The notes: a model not told the origin generated them from the letters alone. Shown: positions 7,127 through 16,180, counted from the first letter of the stretch. The stretch: DNA of 26,126 bases from Roseateles sp. (GCA_019232985.1 JAFAMW010000017.1:1-26126); one strand, 5' to 3'. Numbers and translations: made by a program.

Positions 7127-8365
7127 ATGGACGCTGCCCTCGTGATCGATAACTTCCCGGCCGCGCGCCGCACCCTGCGCGTGGCCTGCGTGACGGAGAC
7201 CTGGCCGCCCGAGGTCAACGGCGTCGCGAGCACGATGGCGCGCGTCGTCGAGGGCCTGAACGCCCGCGGCCATGGTGTCCAGCTCGTGCGCCCGCGCCAG
7301 AAGCCCGAGCAGGAGGCGCGCACGCCCGTCCAGCCCAAGGTCGAGGAAGTGCTCACGCGCGGCCTCAAGATCCCGCGCTACCCCGAGCTGCGCATGGGCG
7401 TGCCGTCAAAGCGCGCGCTCGTCCAGCTGTGGTCGCTGCAGCGCCCCGACGTCGTGCATATCGCGACCGAAGGCGCGCTCGGCTGGTCGGCGCTGCAGGC
7501 GGCCCAGCACCTCAAGCTGCCGGTCGCGTCGGACTTCCGCACCAACTTCCACGCCTACAGCTCGCATTACGGCCTCGGCTGGCTGAACAAGCCGATCATG
7601 GCCTATCTGCGCAAGTTCCATAACCGCTGCGACTGCACGATGGTGCCGACCGAAGGCCTGCGCCGCGAGCTCGCCGAGCGGGGCTTTCGCGGCCTGTCGG
7701 TGGTCTCGCGCGGCGTCGACACGATCGGCTTCGCGCCCGCGTTCCGCAGCGCCGCGCTGCGCGCCGAATGGGGCGCGACGCCCGACGACCTCGTCGTCGC
7801 CTGCGTCGGCCGCGTCGCGGCGGAGAAAAACCTGAACCTGCTGTTCGAGGCCTTCGAGCGCATCCGCCAGGCCGTGCCGCGCGCCAAGCTCGTCGTCGTC
7901 GGCGACGGCCCCGCGCGCGAGTCGCTGCAGCAGCGCTTTCCGTTCGCGATCTTCGCGGGCCAGCGCCGCGGCGCCGAGCTCGCCGCGCATTACGCCTCGG
8001 CCGACCTGTTCCTGTTCCCGAGCCTGACCGAGACCTTCGGCAACGTCACGACCGAGGCGCTCGCGAGCGGCCTGCCGGTCGTCGCGTTCGACTACGCGGC
8101 CGCGGCCGAACTGATCCAGGACGGCGTGCACGGCCTGCGCGCGCCCTGCGACGACAACGCCGCGTTCTGCGCGGCCGCGGTCGAGCTCGCGACGCGCCTT
8201 GCGAACGAGCCGGCCGAGCGCGGCCGCATGAGCGCGAACGCGCGCACGCTCGCCGAGGGCCTGAGCTGGGAGCGCATCGTCGCGCGCTTCGAGGACGCGC
8301 TGGTCATGGCGATGGAGCGCCCGGGCATCGGCGCGCGGCTGCAGCCGCGCATGGCCAAGGCATGA
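7127..8365 (+). CDS. GT4-family glycosyltransferase
   Basis: A 412-residue GT-B fold enzyme. The N-terminal half has VTETWPPEVNGVASTM, the Gly-rich acceptor-side start found in lipid glycosyltransferases of the SQD2/MgtA type. The C-terminal half has the donor-binding GRVAAEKNL, VVGDGPAR and the EX7E motif in SLTETFGNVTTEALASGLP. These enzymes add a sugar (often mannose, glucose or glucuronate) to diacylglycerol or another membrane lipid, or to a polysaccharide precursor. The lipid neighbourhood favours a glycolipid, but donor and acceptor cannot be read from sequence. It is divergent from the Mpo1-like gene with 115 bp between them. Confidence 0.85.
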   Translation: MDAALVIDNFPAARRTLRVACVTETWPPEVNGVASTMARVVEGLNARGHGVQLVRPRQKPEQEARTPVQPKVEEVLTRGLKIPRYPELRMGVPSKRALVQLWSLQRPDVVHIATEGALGWSALQAAQHLKLPVASDFRTNFHAYSSHYGLGWLNKPIMAYLRKFHNRCDCTMVPTEGLRRELAERGFRGLSVVSRGVDTIGFAPAFRSAALRAEWGATPDDLVVACVGRVAAEKNLNLLFEAFERIRQAVPRAKLVVVGDGPARESLQQRFPFAIFAGQRRGAELAAHYASADLFLFPSLTETFGNVTTEALASGLPVVAFDYAAAAELIQDGVHGLRAPCDDNAAFCAAAVELATRLANEPAERGRMSANARTLAEGLSWERIVARFEDALVMAMERPGIGARLQPRMAKA

Positions 8366-8377
8366 GATGAAGCCCCT

Positions 8378-8415
8378 CGCCTGGGCTTGCCGCTAGACGC
8401 GGGCAAGCCCAGGCG
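8378..8415 (+). terminator. Perfect 14-bp hairpin after glycosyltransferase gene
   Basis: CGCCTGGGCTTGCC pairs with GGCAAGCCCAGGCG around a 10-base loop, 12 bases after the glycosyltransferase stop. There is no T-tract, so it may be a weak terminator or 3' end stabiliser. The following bases (CCCCCGGGGGG) form another G/C palindrome. Confidence 0.5.
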
Positions 8416-8469
8416 GTCCCCCGGGGGGGACGAAGTGGCCAGCGGCATTGAGCCGCAGACCACCTCTGG

Positions 8470-8503
8470 CGGGCCGGCTTGGGAGCGGCCCGGCGCCGGC
8501 CCG
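8470..8503. repeat. GC-rich inverted repeat before lplT stop
   Basis: CGGGCCGGC (8470-8478) and GCCGGCCCG (8495-8503) form a 9-bp stem with a 16-base loop, in the convergent gap downstream of the lplT-like gene. It may act as its 3' hairpin; no T-tract is present. Confidence 0.4.
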
Positions 8504-8513
8504 AAATGCGCGC

Positions 8514-9716
8514 TTATGAGGGCCTGACGCCGGTGCGGCCGGCGCGCGGACGGCCGCGCAGCATCAGCAGCGCCATCGCTGCGGCCACGATCAGGCCCAG
8601 CCCGCACAGCAGCGCGTCGACGCGCACGTCCTGCCTGATCAGCAGCGCGTAGCCTGCGAGCATCGCGAGCATGCTCGCGTTCTCGTTGAAGCCCTGCACG
8701 GCGACCGATCGGCCGGCCGTCAGCAGCAGCGCGCCGCGGTGCTGGAGCAGCGCGTTGAGCGGCACGACGAGCAGGCCCGCGCTCATGCCCGCGAGCGCGA
8801 GCAGCAGCGCTGCGGGCAGCGGCTCGCGCAAGAGCGCGATCAGCGGCATCGCGAGGCCGAACACGAGGCCGAAGCCGAGCACGCGCCGCGCCTTCGAGAG
8901 CGGCACGAGCCAGCCCGCGAGCGCGGCGCCCGCGATCACGCCGAGCGCGACGGCGAGCTGCAGGCCCGTCGCCTCGTGCAGCGGCAGGCCCAGGCAGTCC
9001 TCGGACCAGCGCAGCACGGCGAACTGCAGCGTCGCCGCGAGGCCCCAGAACAGCGTCGTCACGGCCAGCGACAGCGCGCCCTCGGGGTCGGCCCACAGGC
9101 GCCGGTTGTCGCAGGCGAACTCGCGCAGCAGCGCGCCGAGGCCGCAGACCGGCACGCGATGGCGCACGCCGCTGTCGGGGATCAACAGGTTCAGCGCGAC
9201 CGAGAGCAGGTAGAGCGCGACCATCGCCCACAGCGCCGCGTCGAGGCCCAGCCAGGGACCGACGAGCGCGCCGCCGAGGCCGGTGCCGATCAGCGCCGCG
9301 AGCACGACCGACACCTCGAGCGCGCCGTTCGCGGCGACGAGGCCGCAGGGCGAGACGATCTCGGTCACGAGGCCGTATTTGGCCGGCGCGTAGGCGGCCG
9401 ACGCGAGGCCGACCAGCGCGTAGCCGGCGACCGGGTGCACGCCCGCGACGAGCGCGAGCGCGCCGACGAGCTTGAGCACGCTCATGCAGCCCATCAGCCG
9501 CGCCTTGGACACGCGGTCCGCCCAGACGCCGACGCAGGGCGCGAGCAGCACGTAGGCGATCGTGAAACAGAGCTTGAGCAGCGGCGCCCACCAGGGCGGC
9601 AGGCCACGCGCGTTGAGCAGCGCGATGGCGACGATCAGCAGCGCGTTATCGGCCAGGCTGGAGACGAACTGCGCGGCCAGCAGCTTGCGAATGGGCGGCA
9701 TGGCCCATGTTTGCAA
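8514..9716 (-). CDS. lplT: LplT-like lysophospholipid transporter (MFS)
   Basis: A 400-residue major facilitator protein with about 12 hydrophobic segments. LplT flips lysophospholipids across the inner membrane for re-acylation by Aas. Family sequence marks are AQFVSSLADNALLIVAIALL at the start, LAPCVGVWADR, YAPAKYGLVTEI, TLFWGLAATLQF and VVPLNALLQHRG; these agree closely with remembered E. coli LplT. The start is either 9716 or 9701 (MPPIRK); neither has a clear ribosome site. No acyltransferase partner (aas) is seen in the window. It follows galM by 57 bp on the same strand. Confidence 0.88.
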   Translation of the reverse strand: MQTWAMPPIRKLLAAQFVSSLADNALLIVAIALLNARGLPPWWAPLLKLCFTIAYVLLAPCVGVWADRVSKARLMGCMSVLKLVGALALVAGVHPVAGYALVGLASAAYAPAKYGLVTEIVSPCGLVAANGALEVSVVLAALIGTGLGGALVGPWLGLDAALWAMVALYLLSVALNLLIPDSGVRHRVPVCGLGALLREFACDNRRLWADPEGALSLAVTTLFWGLAATLQFAVLRWSEDCLGLPLHEATGLQLAVALGVIAGAALAGWLVPLSKARRVLGFGLVFGLAMPLIALLREPLPAALLLALAGMSAGLLVVPLNALLQHRGALLLTAGRSVAVQGFNENASMLAMLAGYALLIRQDVRVDALLCGLGLIVAAAMALLMLRGRPRAGRTGVRPS

Positions 9717-9773
9717 AGAAACATGAAACGCGCATGACCCCGGCGTGACGCGGGCGTCGGAAGCGTTGCTTTG

Positions 9774-10817
9774 TCACAGCAGGCCGAAACGATGGACGGT
9801 GCTCGAGCGCCAGACCTCGCCCGGGCGCAGCACGGTCGAGGGCCAGTCGGGGCCCGGCGCACGGTTCGGCGCATCGGGCGGGAACTGCGTCTCGAGGCAG
9901 ATGCCCGCGCTGCGGTCGAGCGGTCGGCCTTGCGCGTCGATCAAGCTGCCGTTCAGGTGGAAGGCGCTGTAGAGCTGCACGGCCGGCGCGGTGCTCAACA
10001 GCTCCATCACGCGGCCCGAGCCCGGGTCGGCGAGCCGCGCGACCGGGCTCAGCCGGTTCGGCGCGACCTCGTCGAGCATGTAGTTGTGGTCGTGGTCCGC
10101 GGCCGTGCCGATCGTGCGCAGCGCGCGGAAGTCGAAGGGCGTGCCGCCCACGTCGCGGTGCTCGATCGGGATGCGGCCCGCGTCGACGGGCGTGTAGCGG
10201 CTCGCGTGGATCTGCAGCTGCTGGTCGAGCGCCGGGCGCGCGCCGCCCGAGAGGTTGAAATAGGCGTGCGAGCTCAGGTTCACGACCGTCGGCGCGCTCG
10301 TGCGCGCCTCGTAGTCGATGCGCCAGCTCGAATTGCGCGCGAGCGTGTAGCGCACGTAGACCTCGAGTTCGCCCGGGAAGCCCATCTCGCCGTCGGCGCT
10401 CGCGTAGCGCAGCAGCAGCACGACGCGGCCGAGCGAGTCGGGGCCCTGCGCCGCGGCCTGCCACAGCCTCGTGCCGAAGCCCGCGCGGCCGCCGTGCAGG
10501 CAATGGGCGCCGTCGTTGGCGTCGAGCTGGTGGACCTGGCCGTCGAGCTCGAAACGCGCGTTCGCGATGCGGTTCGCGTAGCGGCCGAGCACGTTGCCGA
10601 GCTGCGAGCGATTGCGCAGGTAGTCGGCGAGCGCCGGCAGGCCCAGTACGACGTTCGCGCCCGCGCCGTTCGCGTCGGGCACCTCGAGGCGCGTGACCGT
10701 CGCGCCGAGGTCGAGGGCCGTGAGCACGAGGCCCGCGCCGTTGTCGAGCCGGTATTCGCGGACCGCGCGGCCGTCGGGCAGGCGGCCGTATTCGCGCTCG
10801 GTGATCGACGCTGTCAT
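9774..10817 (-). CDS. galM: Aldose 1-epimerase (mutarotase)
   Basis: Interconverts the alpha and beta anomers of galactose or glucose. A 347-residue protein of normal length. Substrate and catalytic motifs are GRYANRI, NDGAHCLHGG, the catalytic-acid histidine in NLSSHAYFNLSG, and the catalytic-base glutamate in GICLETQFPP. The ATG at 10817 (MTASITEREYG) fits the family N-terminus; an upstream in-frame ATG at 10844 lies inside the rplY terminator and is rejected. It lies just past that terminator, so it probably has its own promoter or depends on read-through. No other galactose gene is nearby. Confidence 0.92.
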   Translation of the reverse strand: MTASITEREYGRLPDGRAVREYRLDNGAGLVLTALDLGATVTRLEVPDANGAGANVVLGLPALADYLRNRSQLGNVLGRYANRIANARFELDGQVHQLDANDGAHCLHGGRAGFGTRLWQAAAQGPDSLGRVVLLLRYASADGEMGFPGELEVYVRYTLARNSSWRIDYEARTSAPTVVNLSSHAYFNLSGGARPALDQQLQIHASRYTPVDAGRIPIEHRDVGGTPFDFRALRTIGTAADHDHNYMLDEVAPNRLSPVARLADPGSGRVMELLSTAPAVQLYSAFHLNGSLIDAQGRPLDRSAGICLETQFPPDAPNRAPGPDWPSTVLRPGEVWRSSTVHRFGLL

Positions 10818-10842
10818 GCGGCCGATTGTGGCGCGGAAAGAC

Positions 10843-10869
10843 AAACGCCCCGGACGGGCCGGGGCGTTT
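10843..10869 (-). terminator. Rho-independent terminator of rplY
   Basis: AAACGCCCCGG and CCGGGGCGTTT form a perfect 11-bp stem with a 5-base loop, followed on the minus strand by a T-rich run (TTTGTCTTT). It ends the prs-rplY transcript 26 bases after the rplY stop. Confidence 0.9.
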
Positions 10870-10895
10870 GAAGGTGGAAAGAAGGACCCGAGGGC

Positions 10896-11519
10896 TTACT
10901 TCTTGCCCTTGCCCTTCTTCTTGTCGTCGACGACGGCGACCGGCGCGGCGACGATTTCCTCGGCGACCGGCGGCACGGCCGTCGCGACGGCCGGGTTCGG
11001 CTTGCCGTGCACGACCGGCTTGACGCCGGCGGGCAGCTTGATGTCGTTGATGTGCAGCGAGTGGCCCATCGTCAGCGTCGACAGGTCGACTTCGATGAAC
11101 TCGGGCAGTTCCTTCGCCAGGCAGGTGATCATCAGCTCGGTGATGATGTGGCTGACCGTGCACTTGTCCGTCTTGACGGCGACCGACTCGGCTTCACCCG
11201 TGAAGTGCAGCGGCACCTTCTTGGTGATCTTGGTCGTGTTGTCGACGCGCTGGAAGTCCACGTGCAGGACTTGCTGCTTGTACGGGTGCATCTGGTAGTC
11301 GCGCAGCAGGACCTGCTCGACCTTGCCGTCCACTTCCATCTCGAGGATGGTGCTGTGGAAGGCTTCCTTCTTCATCGCGTGGAACAGCGCGTTGTGGTCC
11401 AGCTCGATGTTGGTGGGCTCGCCGGCACCGTAGACGATGCCGGGCACCTTGCCGGCGATACGCAGGCGGCGGCTCGCTCCGGTCCCCTGCAGCTTGCGCT
11501 CGAAAGCGACGAATTTCAT
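10896..11519 (-). CDS. rplY: 50S ribosomal protein L25/Ctc, long form
   Basis: Binds 5S rRNA in the large subunit. The 207-residue protein is the long Ctc type: an N-terminal L25 domain (residues 1-95, from [12 protein letters not shown], with GKVPGIVYG and the [19 protein letters not shown] stretch) and a C-terminal TL5/Ctc beta domain ([25 protein letters not shown]). It ends in a Lys-rich tail KKKGKGKK. The ATG at 11519 has GGAG seven bases upstream; an extension to 11552 is rejected. It lies downstream of prs by 107 bp, the usual betaproteobacterial order. Confidence 0.95.
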   Translation of the reverse strand: MKFVAFERKLQGTGASRRLRIAGKVPGIVYGAGEPTNIELDHNALFHAMKKEAFHSTILEMEVDGKVEQVLLRDYQMHPYKQQVLHVDFQRVDNTTKITKKVPLHFTGEAESVAVKTDKCTVSHIITELMITCLAKELPEFIEVDLSTLTMGHSLHINDIKLPAGVKPVVHGKPNPAVATAVPPVAEEIVAAPVAVVDDKKKGKGKK

Positions 11520-11626
11520 AGCTAACTCCAAAGTTGGCCGGCATGCCCCCATGGCATCCCGGTTTGCAAGGCCCGCGACCAGGCTCTTGCGGTTTCGAGG
11601 CTTCGCGAGCGCGAGGCCTCAGAAAA

Positions 11627-12589
11627 TCAGAAATTGTTGTTCTGTTCAGAGAACAGCGACGTGACCGACTCGCCGTCCGAAATGCGGCGGATCGTCTCGG
11701 CGAACAGGAACGCGACCGACAGCTGGCGGATCTTCGAGCAGCTCTTCGCGGCGGCGGTCAGCGGGATCGTGTTCGTGACGACGACCTCGTCGAGGTGCGA
11801 GCCGTTGATGCGTTCGATCGCCGGGCCGGACAGGATCGGGTGCGTGCAATAGGCGAAAACGCTCTTCGCGCCGCGCGCCTTGAGCACCTCGGCGGCCTTC
11901 ACGAGCGTGCCGGCCGTGTCGATCATGTCGTCCATGATCACGCAGTTGCGGCCGTCGATCTCGCCGATCACGTGCATGACCTCGGAGACGTTCGCGGCCG
12001 GGCGGCGCTTGTCGATGATGGCCAGGTCGCAGCCGAGCTGCTTGGCCAGCGCGCGCGCGCGCACGACGCCGCCGACGTCGGGGCTGACGACGACGAGGTC
12101 GGTGTAGTTGCGGCTCTTGAGGTCCGACAGCAGCACCGGCGACGCGTAGATGTTGTCGACCGGAATGTCGAAGAAGCCCTGGATCTGGTCGGCGTGCAGG
12201 TCCATCGTCAGGACGCGCTCGACGCCGACGGTCTCGAGCAGGTTCGCGACGACCTTGGCCGAGATCGGCACGCGCGTGCTGCGCGGGCGGCGGTCCTGGC
12301 GGGCGTAGCCGTAGTAGGGGATCACGGCGGTGATGCGGCGCGCGCTCGCGCGCTTGAGCGCATCGACCATGATCAGGAGTTCCATCAGGTTCTCGTTGGT
12401 CGGCGCGCAGGTCGGCTGGACGACGAACACGTCGCGAGCGCGGACGTTCTGCTGGATCTCGACGGTGACTTCGCCGTCGGAGAAGCGCCCGACCACGGCC
12501 TTGCCGAGCTCGAGTCCCAGATTGGTCGCGATTTCCTGGGAAAGGACGGGGTTCGCGTTACCGGTGAAGAGGACGGTGTTGAGCAGCAC
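11627..12589 (-). CDS. prs: Ribose-phosphate pyrophosphokinase
   Basis: Makes PRPP from ribose 5-phosphate and ATP for nucleotide, His and Trp synthesis. The 320-residue length is typical of class I enzymes. Marks are the flexible-loop [12 protein letters not shown], the metal/ATP site [13 protein letters not shown], and the PRPP-binding loop [14 protein letters not shown] at about residues 215-230. The GTG start at 12589 has GAGGG upstream at good distance. The gene lies between tRNA-Gln and rplY. A hairpin separates it from the tRNA, so its promoter or read-through must come from within or before the tRNA. Confidence 0.97.
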   Translation of the reverse strand: MLLNTVLFTGNANPVLSQEIATNLGLELGKAVVGRFSDGEVTVEIQQNVRARDVFVVQPTCAPTNENLMELLIMVDALKRASARRITAVIPYYGYARQDRRPRSTRVPISAKVVANLLETVGVERVLTMDLHADQIQGFFDIPVDNIYASPVLLSDLKSRNYTDLVVVSPDVGGVVRARALAKQLGCDLAIIDKRRPAANVSEVMHVIGEIDGRNCVIMDDMIDTAGTLVKAAEVLKARGAKSVFAYCTHPILSGPAIERINGSHLDEVVVTNTIPLTAAAKSCSKIRQLSVAFLFAETIRRISDGESVTSLFSEQNNNF

Positions 12590-12609
12590 GGCTAGACCCT
12601 CGGAAGGAA

Positions 12610-12636
12610 AGAAACCCGCTTAGGCAGCGGGTTTCT
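12610..12636 (-). terminator. Hairpin between tRNA-Gln and prs
   Basis: AGAAACCCGCT/AGCGGGTTTCT, a perfect 11-bp stem with a 5-base loop, followed by TTTCCTTCC on the minus strand. It could end the tRNA-Gln transcript or be a processing or attenuation site before prs. Confidence 0.7.
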
Positions 12637-12647
12637 CTTGAAGCATT

Positions 12648-12724
12648 TGGCAGGGGAGGAAGGACTCGAACCCTCGCATGTCGGAATCAAAATCCGATGC
12701 CTTGACCAACTTGGCGACTCCCCT
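12648..12724 (-). tRNA. tRNA-Gln (anticodon TTG)
   Basis: A complete cloverleaf on the minus strand. The acceptor stem AGGGGAG/CTCCCCT is perfect, the D arm begins TCGCCAAGTTGG, the anticodon stem-loop is TCGGATTTTGATTCCGA with TTG as anticodon, and the T arm is GAGGGTTCGAGTCCTTC. Discriminator G and an encoded CCA end the gene. It lies between ispE and prs. Confidence 0.96.
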
Positions 12725-12763
12725 ACACAGGACACTGCCTCGCAGCAGCGCCCCAAAACTCTA

Positions 12764-13693
12764 TCAGTCCCCGGCCCAGTCCATCAGCGGATGGCGGTCC
12801 AGACTGCGGCATATTTTTCCGATCCAACCTGCAGGACAGCCCTGCAGCAAGGTCGCCATGGATTGGTCCAAGATGCCCGTCTCCCCACTCACCGGCATGA
12901 ACACCGCGCTGCCCGATCCGGTCATCCGCGCGGCCCCGGTGGGACTGAACGAACTTGCCGACTCCAGCAGCTTCAGGGCTTGTCCGACCTCTGCCGCGAA
13001 CGCCATCGCCGCGGCCTGCAGATCGTTTCTGCCCTGGTCCACAAATCTCTCGACGCTTGCTCTTGCAATCGCTTCAAGTTCGTGAGCAGGAAAGCCCGCG
13101 ACTATAGCTGAAGAATCGGATATTGCCAAGCGAGGGCTGGAAAAAATTTCCTTGGTCGGGATGCCCACGGGGGGCTTCAGCACCGCGAGCGTCAGCGGCG
13201 CGAGCGCGATCGGCGTGAGCACCTCGCCGATGCCTTGAACGAACGCGTTATGCCCGCCGACGAAGAACGGCACGTCGGCGCCGAGCTTCAGGCCCAGCTC
13301 GAGCAGGCGCGCGCGCGGCAGGCCCAGGCCCCAGAGCCGGTTCAGCGCGAGCAGCACGCTCGCCGCGTCGGACGAGCCGCCGCCCATGCCCGCGCCGCTC
13401 GGCAGGCGCTTTTCGATATGGATGTCGGCGCCCAGCGTGCAGCCCGTGGCCTGCTGGAGCAGGCGCGCGGCGCGCAGGCACAGGTCGTCGGCCGGCAGCG
13501 CGTCGCCGCGGTCGTGGCGCGCGATCGCGCCGTCGTCGCGGCGCTCGAAATGCAGGGTGTCCGACCAGTCGACGAGCGCGAACACCGATTCGAGCAGGTG
13601 GTAGCCGTCGGCGCGCTTGCCGACGACGTGCAGGAACAGGTTGAGCTTGGCCGGCGCCGGCACGTCGTGGAGCGCCTTGAGACTGCTGCCCAT
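12764..13693 (-). CDS. ispE: 4-(cytidine 5'-diphospho)-2-C-methyl-D-erythritol kinase
   Basis: The GHMP kinase of the MEP isoprenoid pathway. A 309-residue protein with PAPAKLNLFLHV at the start, the ATP loop LPSGAGMGGGSSDAA at about residues 97-111, and the catalytic aspartate in KLGADVPFF. The last GHMP motif is near GAARMTGSGSAVF. It follows lolB by three bases, which implies coupling. Odd feature: the 3' part (about 12764-13150, residues 182-309) uses clearly less GC than the 5' part, roughly 50-58% against 67-75% in sampled 60-base lines. The frame is intact, so the enzyme should work. Confidence 0.95.
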   Translation of the reverse strand: MGSSLKALHDVPAPAKLNLFLHVVGKRADGYHLLESVFALVDWSDTLHFERRDDGAIARHDRGDALPADDLCLRAARLLQQATGCTLGADIHIEKRLPSGAGMGGGSSDAASVLLALNRLWGLGLPRARLLELGLKLGADVPFFVGGHNAFVQGIGEVLTPIALAPLTLAVLKPPVGIPTKEIFSSPRLAISDSSAIVAGFPAHELEAIARASVERFVDQGRNDLQAAAMAFAAEVGQALKLLESASSFSPTGAARMTGSGSAVFMPVSGETGILDQSMATLLQGCPAGWIGKICRSLDRHPLMDWAGD

Positions 13694-13696
13694 CGC

Positions 13697-14284
13697 TCAG
13701 TCCTTCGCGTCGACATGGGCGCGCAGCGTGACCGCGCGGTCGCCTCCGCGCGTCGCGACGATCAGCCCGTCGGCGTAACGCCGCAGGTCGACGCGCCAGC
13801 CGAGTTGCTCGAAACCGACGTTGCCGGCCTCGGGCAGCGGCGTGCTCGGCGCGCCGGCCCAGGCGCGGCCCTGCAGCCAGTCGAACAGCGCCTCGACGGG
13901 GACGGCCTCGCCGAGCATCTCGCGCGTCAGCGCGTCGAGGTCGTCGAAGCGGCGCTCGTGGCCCGGCGTCTCGAGCAGCGCCTCGCCCGCGGCGCGGTCC
14001 CAGCGCGCGCGCGCGACGAGGCTGCCGAGCGGCGTGCCGAGCTCGAGCACGCCGCGCGCGGGGCTGCCGCCGAGGTCGAAGCTCGCGTTGCCGCCGCTGC
14101 CCGGCCGGTCGTTCGCGCCTTCGACCTGCACGCTCAGGCGGCCGCTCAGGTGCAGCTCGCCGGCCGCGGCGCTCGCGGCCGCGTCGGCGGGCGGCCGCGG
14201 CGCGACGCTCGCGCAGCCCGCGAGCATGGCCGCCAGAACCGCGGCCGCGAGCCGCGGCGCGGCGATCGGGCGCCGGGCCCTCAC
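13697..14284 (-). CDS. lolB: Outer-membrane lipoprotein LolB
   Basis: Accepts lipoproteins from LolA and inserts them into the outer membrane. The 195-residue protein starts at GTG 14284, which overlaps the TPR gene stop by four bases (GTGA). This gives a basic N-terminus, a hydrophobic segment and lipobox LAGC at about residues 19-22. The mature part has HLSGRLSVQVEG, GVLELGTPLGSLVARARW and DWLQGRAWAG, which are LolB-like. Longer open frame upstream lies inside the TPR gene and is rejected. The overlap with its neighbours on both sides suggests one TPR-lolB-ispE operon. Confidence 0.9.
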   Translation of the reverse strand: MRARRPIAAPRLAAAVLAAMLAGCASVAPRPPADAAASAAAGELHLSGRLSVQVEGANDRPGSGGNASFDLGGSPARGVLELGTPLGSLVARARWDRAAGEALLETPGHERRFDDLDALTREMLGEAVPVEALFDWLQGRAWAGAPSTPLPEAGNVGFEQLGWRVDLRRYADGLIVATRGGDRAVTLRAHVDAKD

Positions 14285-16125
14285 GGCTGGGCCTTGTAGC
14301 GCGTCATCGTGTCCTTGAGCGTGTCGTTTTCGGGCTCGCGGCGCAGCGCCTCGTCCCACACGCGGCGCGCCTCGTCGGCCTGGCCGGACTTCCAGAGCAC
14401 CTCGCCCAGGTGGGCCGCGACCTCGCCGTCGGGGAAGGCCGCGTAGGCCTTGCGCAGCAGGTCGAGCGCCTCGGGCAGATGGCCCTGGCGGTACTCGACC
14501 CAGCCGAGGCTGTCCATCAGCGCGGGCTGGTTCGGCGCGAGCGCGAGTGCCTTCTCGACGAGCTTGCGCGCCTCGTCGAGCCGCGTGTTGCGCTCGGCGA
14601 GCGAGTAGCCGAGCGCGTTGTAGGCGTTGTAGTAGTCGGGCTTGAGCGCAATGACCTGGCGCAGCAGCTTTTCCATCTCGTCGTCGTGGCCGAGGCGGTC
14701 GGCGAGCATCGCGCGCTCGTAGATCACGTCGGGGTCGGACTTGAAGCGCACGCCGCCGGCCGCGAGCGAGTCGTAGGCGCCCTTGAGGTCGTTGGACTCG
14801 CGCTTGAGCTGGGCGATCGCGAGCAGCTTGGCGCGCGCGGCCTCGTCGGGGCTGTCGGGCAGCGCGTCGAGCAGCTTCACGCCCTCGGCGAGCCGGCCCT
14901 GGCGCGCGAGCAGGGACGCGCGGCGGTACGCGAGCTCGACCGGGTTGCCAGCGTCCTTGACCTTCGCGAGCCAGGCCTCGGCGCCCTTGAGGTCGCCGTC
15001 CTGCTCGTCGGCCTGGGCCAGCATCAGCATGGCCTGGCGGCGCGCCTCGCTCGACGCGCCGACGACCGACTCGAGCCCGGCGTCGGGCGTCTGGCCGTCG
15101 ACCTCGGGGACGAGCTCGAGGTACTTGAGCAGCGCGGGCCGCGCCGCGGCCGTATGGCGCTGCTCGAGCTCGAGCGCGCCGAGCGCGAGCCAGGCCGGCG
15201 ACGCGTCGGGCGCCATCTCGGTGACGCGGCGGAACTCGCGCGTCGCGTCGGCCGTGCGCTGCATGCGCGCGAGCGCGCGCGCGTAGGCGAGGCGCAGCGT
15301 CGTGTTCTGCGGGTCGGCGGCGATGCGGTCGGTCACGATCGACTCGGCCTGCGGCACCGTGGGCATCAGCTCGACGGCCATCTGCACGGCGTCGCCGTTG
15401 GTCGGGGCGCTCGCGGCAAGCGCCTGGACGCGCGCGAGCGCGCGCTCCTTGTCGCCGGCCGCGATGGCGAGGCGCGCGCGCACGTACAGCGAGACGTCGC
15501 GCAGGCCGGGCCGGTTGCCCTGCTCTTCCAGGAAAGGCTCGAGCGTCGCGAGCACCTTGGCCGGCTCGGGCGAGCGCTGGAACAGCAGCGGGATCGACGC
15601 GAGCATGCCGACGCGCTGCTCGGCCGGCGCGAGCGCGAGCAGGCTGCGCAGCGGCTCGACGATGCCGTCGATCTTGTCGAGCGCGGCCATCAGCCGCACG
15701 ACCGACTGATTGGCCTTGACCGAGTCGGGGTGGGCGTCGCGCCAGTCGCGCGCGGCCGCGAGCGCCTGGTCGCCCGCGTGGGCCTTCAGCGCGATCTCGA
15801 CGACCTGCTCGAACAGGCGCTCGTCCTTGGTGCGCCGCGCCGCGTCGAGCAGCACCTGGTAGGCCGCGCCCGCGTTGCCGCCGCCGAGCTCGAGCTCGCC
15901 GTACAGCAGCTGGAAGAACATCTGCGCGTCGAGGCTGGAGTTGTCCACCGGTGCCGAGGCCGCGTCGTCGGGCGCCGCGGCGGCGGCGGCCGATGCAGGC
16001 GCCTCAGGCGCGGACGCGGCCGCGGCGGGCGCATCCGCCGGATCGGCCAGGGCCGCACCCCGCGCCATGAGGCCGAGGGCCAGCAGCGTCACGACAAGAC
16101 CGCTGCGACGAACCAGTTGGGGCAT
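14281..16125 (-). CDS. Periplasmic TPR-repeat protein
   Basis: A 614-residue secreted protein. The signal peptide (PQLVRRSGLVVTLLALGLMARGAALA) is followed by an Ala/Pro-rich linker and then tetratricopeptide-like helical repeats to the end. The clearest are near the C-terminus: YYNAYNALGYSLAERNTRLDEA, LMDSLGWVEYRQGHLPEALDLL and VAAHLGEVLWKSGQADEA. The ATG at 16125 has AGGAG nine bases upstream, better than the TTG two codons before it. Such a protein commonly lies before lolB in this bacterial group. It may help outer-membrane assembly as a scaffold, but its exact job is not known. Confidence 0.85.
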   Translation of the reverse strand: MPQLVRRSGLVVTLLALGLMARGAALADPADAPAAAASAPEAPASAAAAAAPDDAASAPVDNSSLDAQMFFQLLYGELELGGGNAGAAYQVLLDAARRTKDERLFEQVVEIALKAHAGDQALAAARDWRDAHPDSVKANQSVVRLMAALDKIDGIVEPLRSLLALAPAEQRVGMLASIPLLFQRSPEPAKVLATLEPFLEEQGNRPGLRDVSLYVRARLAIAAGDKERALARVQALAASAPTNGDAVQMAVELMPTVPQAESIVTDRIAADPQNTTLRLAYARALARMQRTADATREFRRVTEMAPDASPAWLALGALELEQRHTAAARPALLKYLELVPEVDGQTPDAGLESVVGASSEARRQAMLMLAQADEQDGDLKGAEAWLAKVKDAGNPVELAYRRASLLARQGRLAEGVKLLDALPDSPDEAARAKLLAIAQLKRESNDLKGAYDSLAAGGVRFKSDPDVIYERAMLADRLGHDDEMEKLLRQVIALKPDYYNAYNALGYSLAERNTRLDEARKLVEKALALAPNQPALMDSLGWVEYRQGHLPEALDLLRKAYAAFPDGEVAAHLGEVLWKSGQADEARRVWDEALRREPENDTLKDTMTRYKAQP

Positions 16126-16180
16126 GAACAAGCACTCCTAGAACTCTGACGCCGATTCTCTCAAGAATATGATGCCCGCC

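Noticed and set aside
10818..10844. Upstream start for galM
   Set aside because: It lies within the rplY terminator hairpin and adds residues not expected in the family.
14410..16149. Long open frame antisense to the TPR gene
   Set aside because: It has an Arg/Gly/Leu/Val composition with no recognisable motif and lies fully opposite a gene with clear TPR repeats and signal peptide.
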